This document shows positions 63,501 to 64,000 of a DNA stretch of 64,000 nt, piece after piece. Under the pieces are notes generated by a model. The model was not told where the DNA came from, made no database searches, and worked only from the letters and a program-made list of their open reading frames with translations. The DNA is from Pseudovirgaria hyperparasitica (Eukaryota > Ascomycota > Dothideomycetes > Acrospermales > Acrospermaceae). The position numbers were made by a program, and so were the translations under genes. Location: positions 1,137,446 to 1,201,445 of the forward strand of contig NW_022985549.1 of the NCBI RefSeq assembly GCF_010093815.1, written 5' to 3'. Within the stretch, counting starts at the first letter, position 1. Every line of letters starts with the position of its first letter.

Positions 63501-64000
63501 GGCTCGAGCAATATCAAGGTATTCTTGCCTAAGATTCTATCAGCTATGGGACAGCAATCGAGCCCCCAATACCTTCTCATGCATTCTATCAAGGAGATAC
63601 TGCAGCACAAGGAAGCCGAGGCTGAGGTCCTCCCATACGCGCAAACCCTCTGGCAGAATCTTGTTGCAGCTTCACAGGCCGAGGACAATCGCGCTATTGG
63701 TGCCGAGTGTATCGGCAGACTAGCTATCATCGATCCCAAGACATACCTCCCACAACTTCAGGTAGCTTCGACTCCAGCGTTTTCGGACTTGGTACTGACA
63801 TGAGTAGAATATGCTGAGCGACAGAAACGTTATTGTTCGCGGAATGGTGACGGCAGCCCTGCGTTACACGCTGGCAGATACAGATGAAAGCTATGACCAA
63901 TACCTCAGGCCAATCGTCATCGGTATGCTTTCGAAGATGCTGAATGAGAGTGATCTGGAAAATCGCCGTTTGGGACTTACAACTTTCAACTCTGCCATGC
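60537..64000 (+). CDS. CAND1: CAND1/TIP120, cullin exchange factor (5' part)
   Basis: Exons 60537..63761 and 63808..64000, continuing beyond the window; about 1,139 residues are present of a protein usually near 1,230–1,350. The junction CAACTTCAG|GTAGCT … GAGTAG|AATATG is in phase 0. CAND1 is an all-helical HEAT-repeat protein that wraps around cullin–Rbx1 not modified by Nedd8 and exchanges substrate-receptor modules of SCF ubiquitin ligases. The N-terminus (LLPKLYDADSDLRYMALNDLLQMF), NGEVQNMAIKCLGPFVNK, SWKVRRCAAKALHTLIATR and VEALISVEQVIKAL are HEAT-repeat helices of the family. The acidic loop (encoded about 61,630–61,740, DDEDDDDDEDEMD-type) sits where the family carries its acidic insertion. 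A Pro/Arg/Ser segment with KRRRGG (about residues 480–520) interrupts the repeats and could be an NLS. Start ATG 60537 follows a pyrimidine-rich leader. Confidence 0.95.

Overview
The window is a 64 kb piece of a filamentous ascomycete (Pezizomycotina) nuclear chromosome. Evidence: short GT–AG introns (mostly about 45–65 bp, several with CTAAC/CTGAC-like branch sites), single-copy eukaryotic housekeeping genes on both strands, pyrimidine-rich leaders, and protein families typical of moulds. The gene set and style fit Dothideomycetes best, but that placement is inference. No rRNA, tRNA, CRISPR array, virus or intact transposon was recognised.

Layout. 1–5.8 kb holds no gene I can support. 5.8–16.6 kb: an unrecognised acidic protein (+), LAS1 pre-rRNA endonuclease (+), SEC61 translocon alpha subunit (-), a type II haloacid-dehalogenase-like HAD protein (-), and a large ArAE/fusaric-acid-resistance-type membrane protein (+). 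17–27.4 kb: a His/Pro repeat protein (+), a tandem PH-domain protein of Opy1 type (-), a C2/EF-hand phosphatidylserine decarboxylase of PSD2 type (-), and a HAD-IB phosphatase (-). 27.4–31.6 kb is a microsatellite-rich gene desert. 31.6–39.5 kb: an Nha1-type Na+/H+ antiporter (-) and an Aly1/Aly2-type alpha-arrestin (-). 39.5–42.6 kb is a second microsatellite-rich stretch. 42.6–45.3 kb: a four-BRCT Dpb11/Rad4(Cut5)/TopBP1 replication-checkpoint scaffold (+). 45.3–47.8 kb carries minisatellites. 47.8–64 kb: a secreted PKD-like protein (+), a Pus9/Rib2-family RNA pseudouridine synthase (-), a PLAC8 protein (-), a long secreted Ser/Thr-rich protein (-), a small mitochondrial acidic protein (-), and the 5' part of CAND1/TIP120 (+), cut by the window end.

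The genes are mostly unrelated neighbours rather than a cluster. There is no secondary-metabolite core enzyme and no obvious operon-like logic. Loose functional themes are membrane and lipid biology (Sec61, Psd2, PH protein, arrestin, Nha1, ArAE), ribosome and RNA maturation (Las1, Pus9), and genome or ubiquitin control (Dpb11, CAND1, Rsp5-binding arrestin).

The most unusual signals are compositional. At least six genes switch from C-rich to G-rich on the sense strand near their 3' end, whichever strand they lie on. Simple repeats are packed around the antiporter, arrestin and BRCT genes. Several splice structures are odd: a 10-nt first exon, a 33-nt exon, an apparent 34-nt intron, and two in-frame acceptors 15 nt apart. 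I did not find a clear new multi-gene system.
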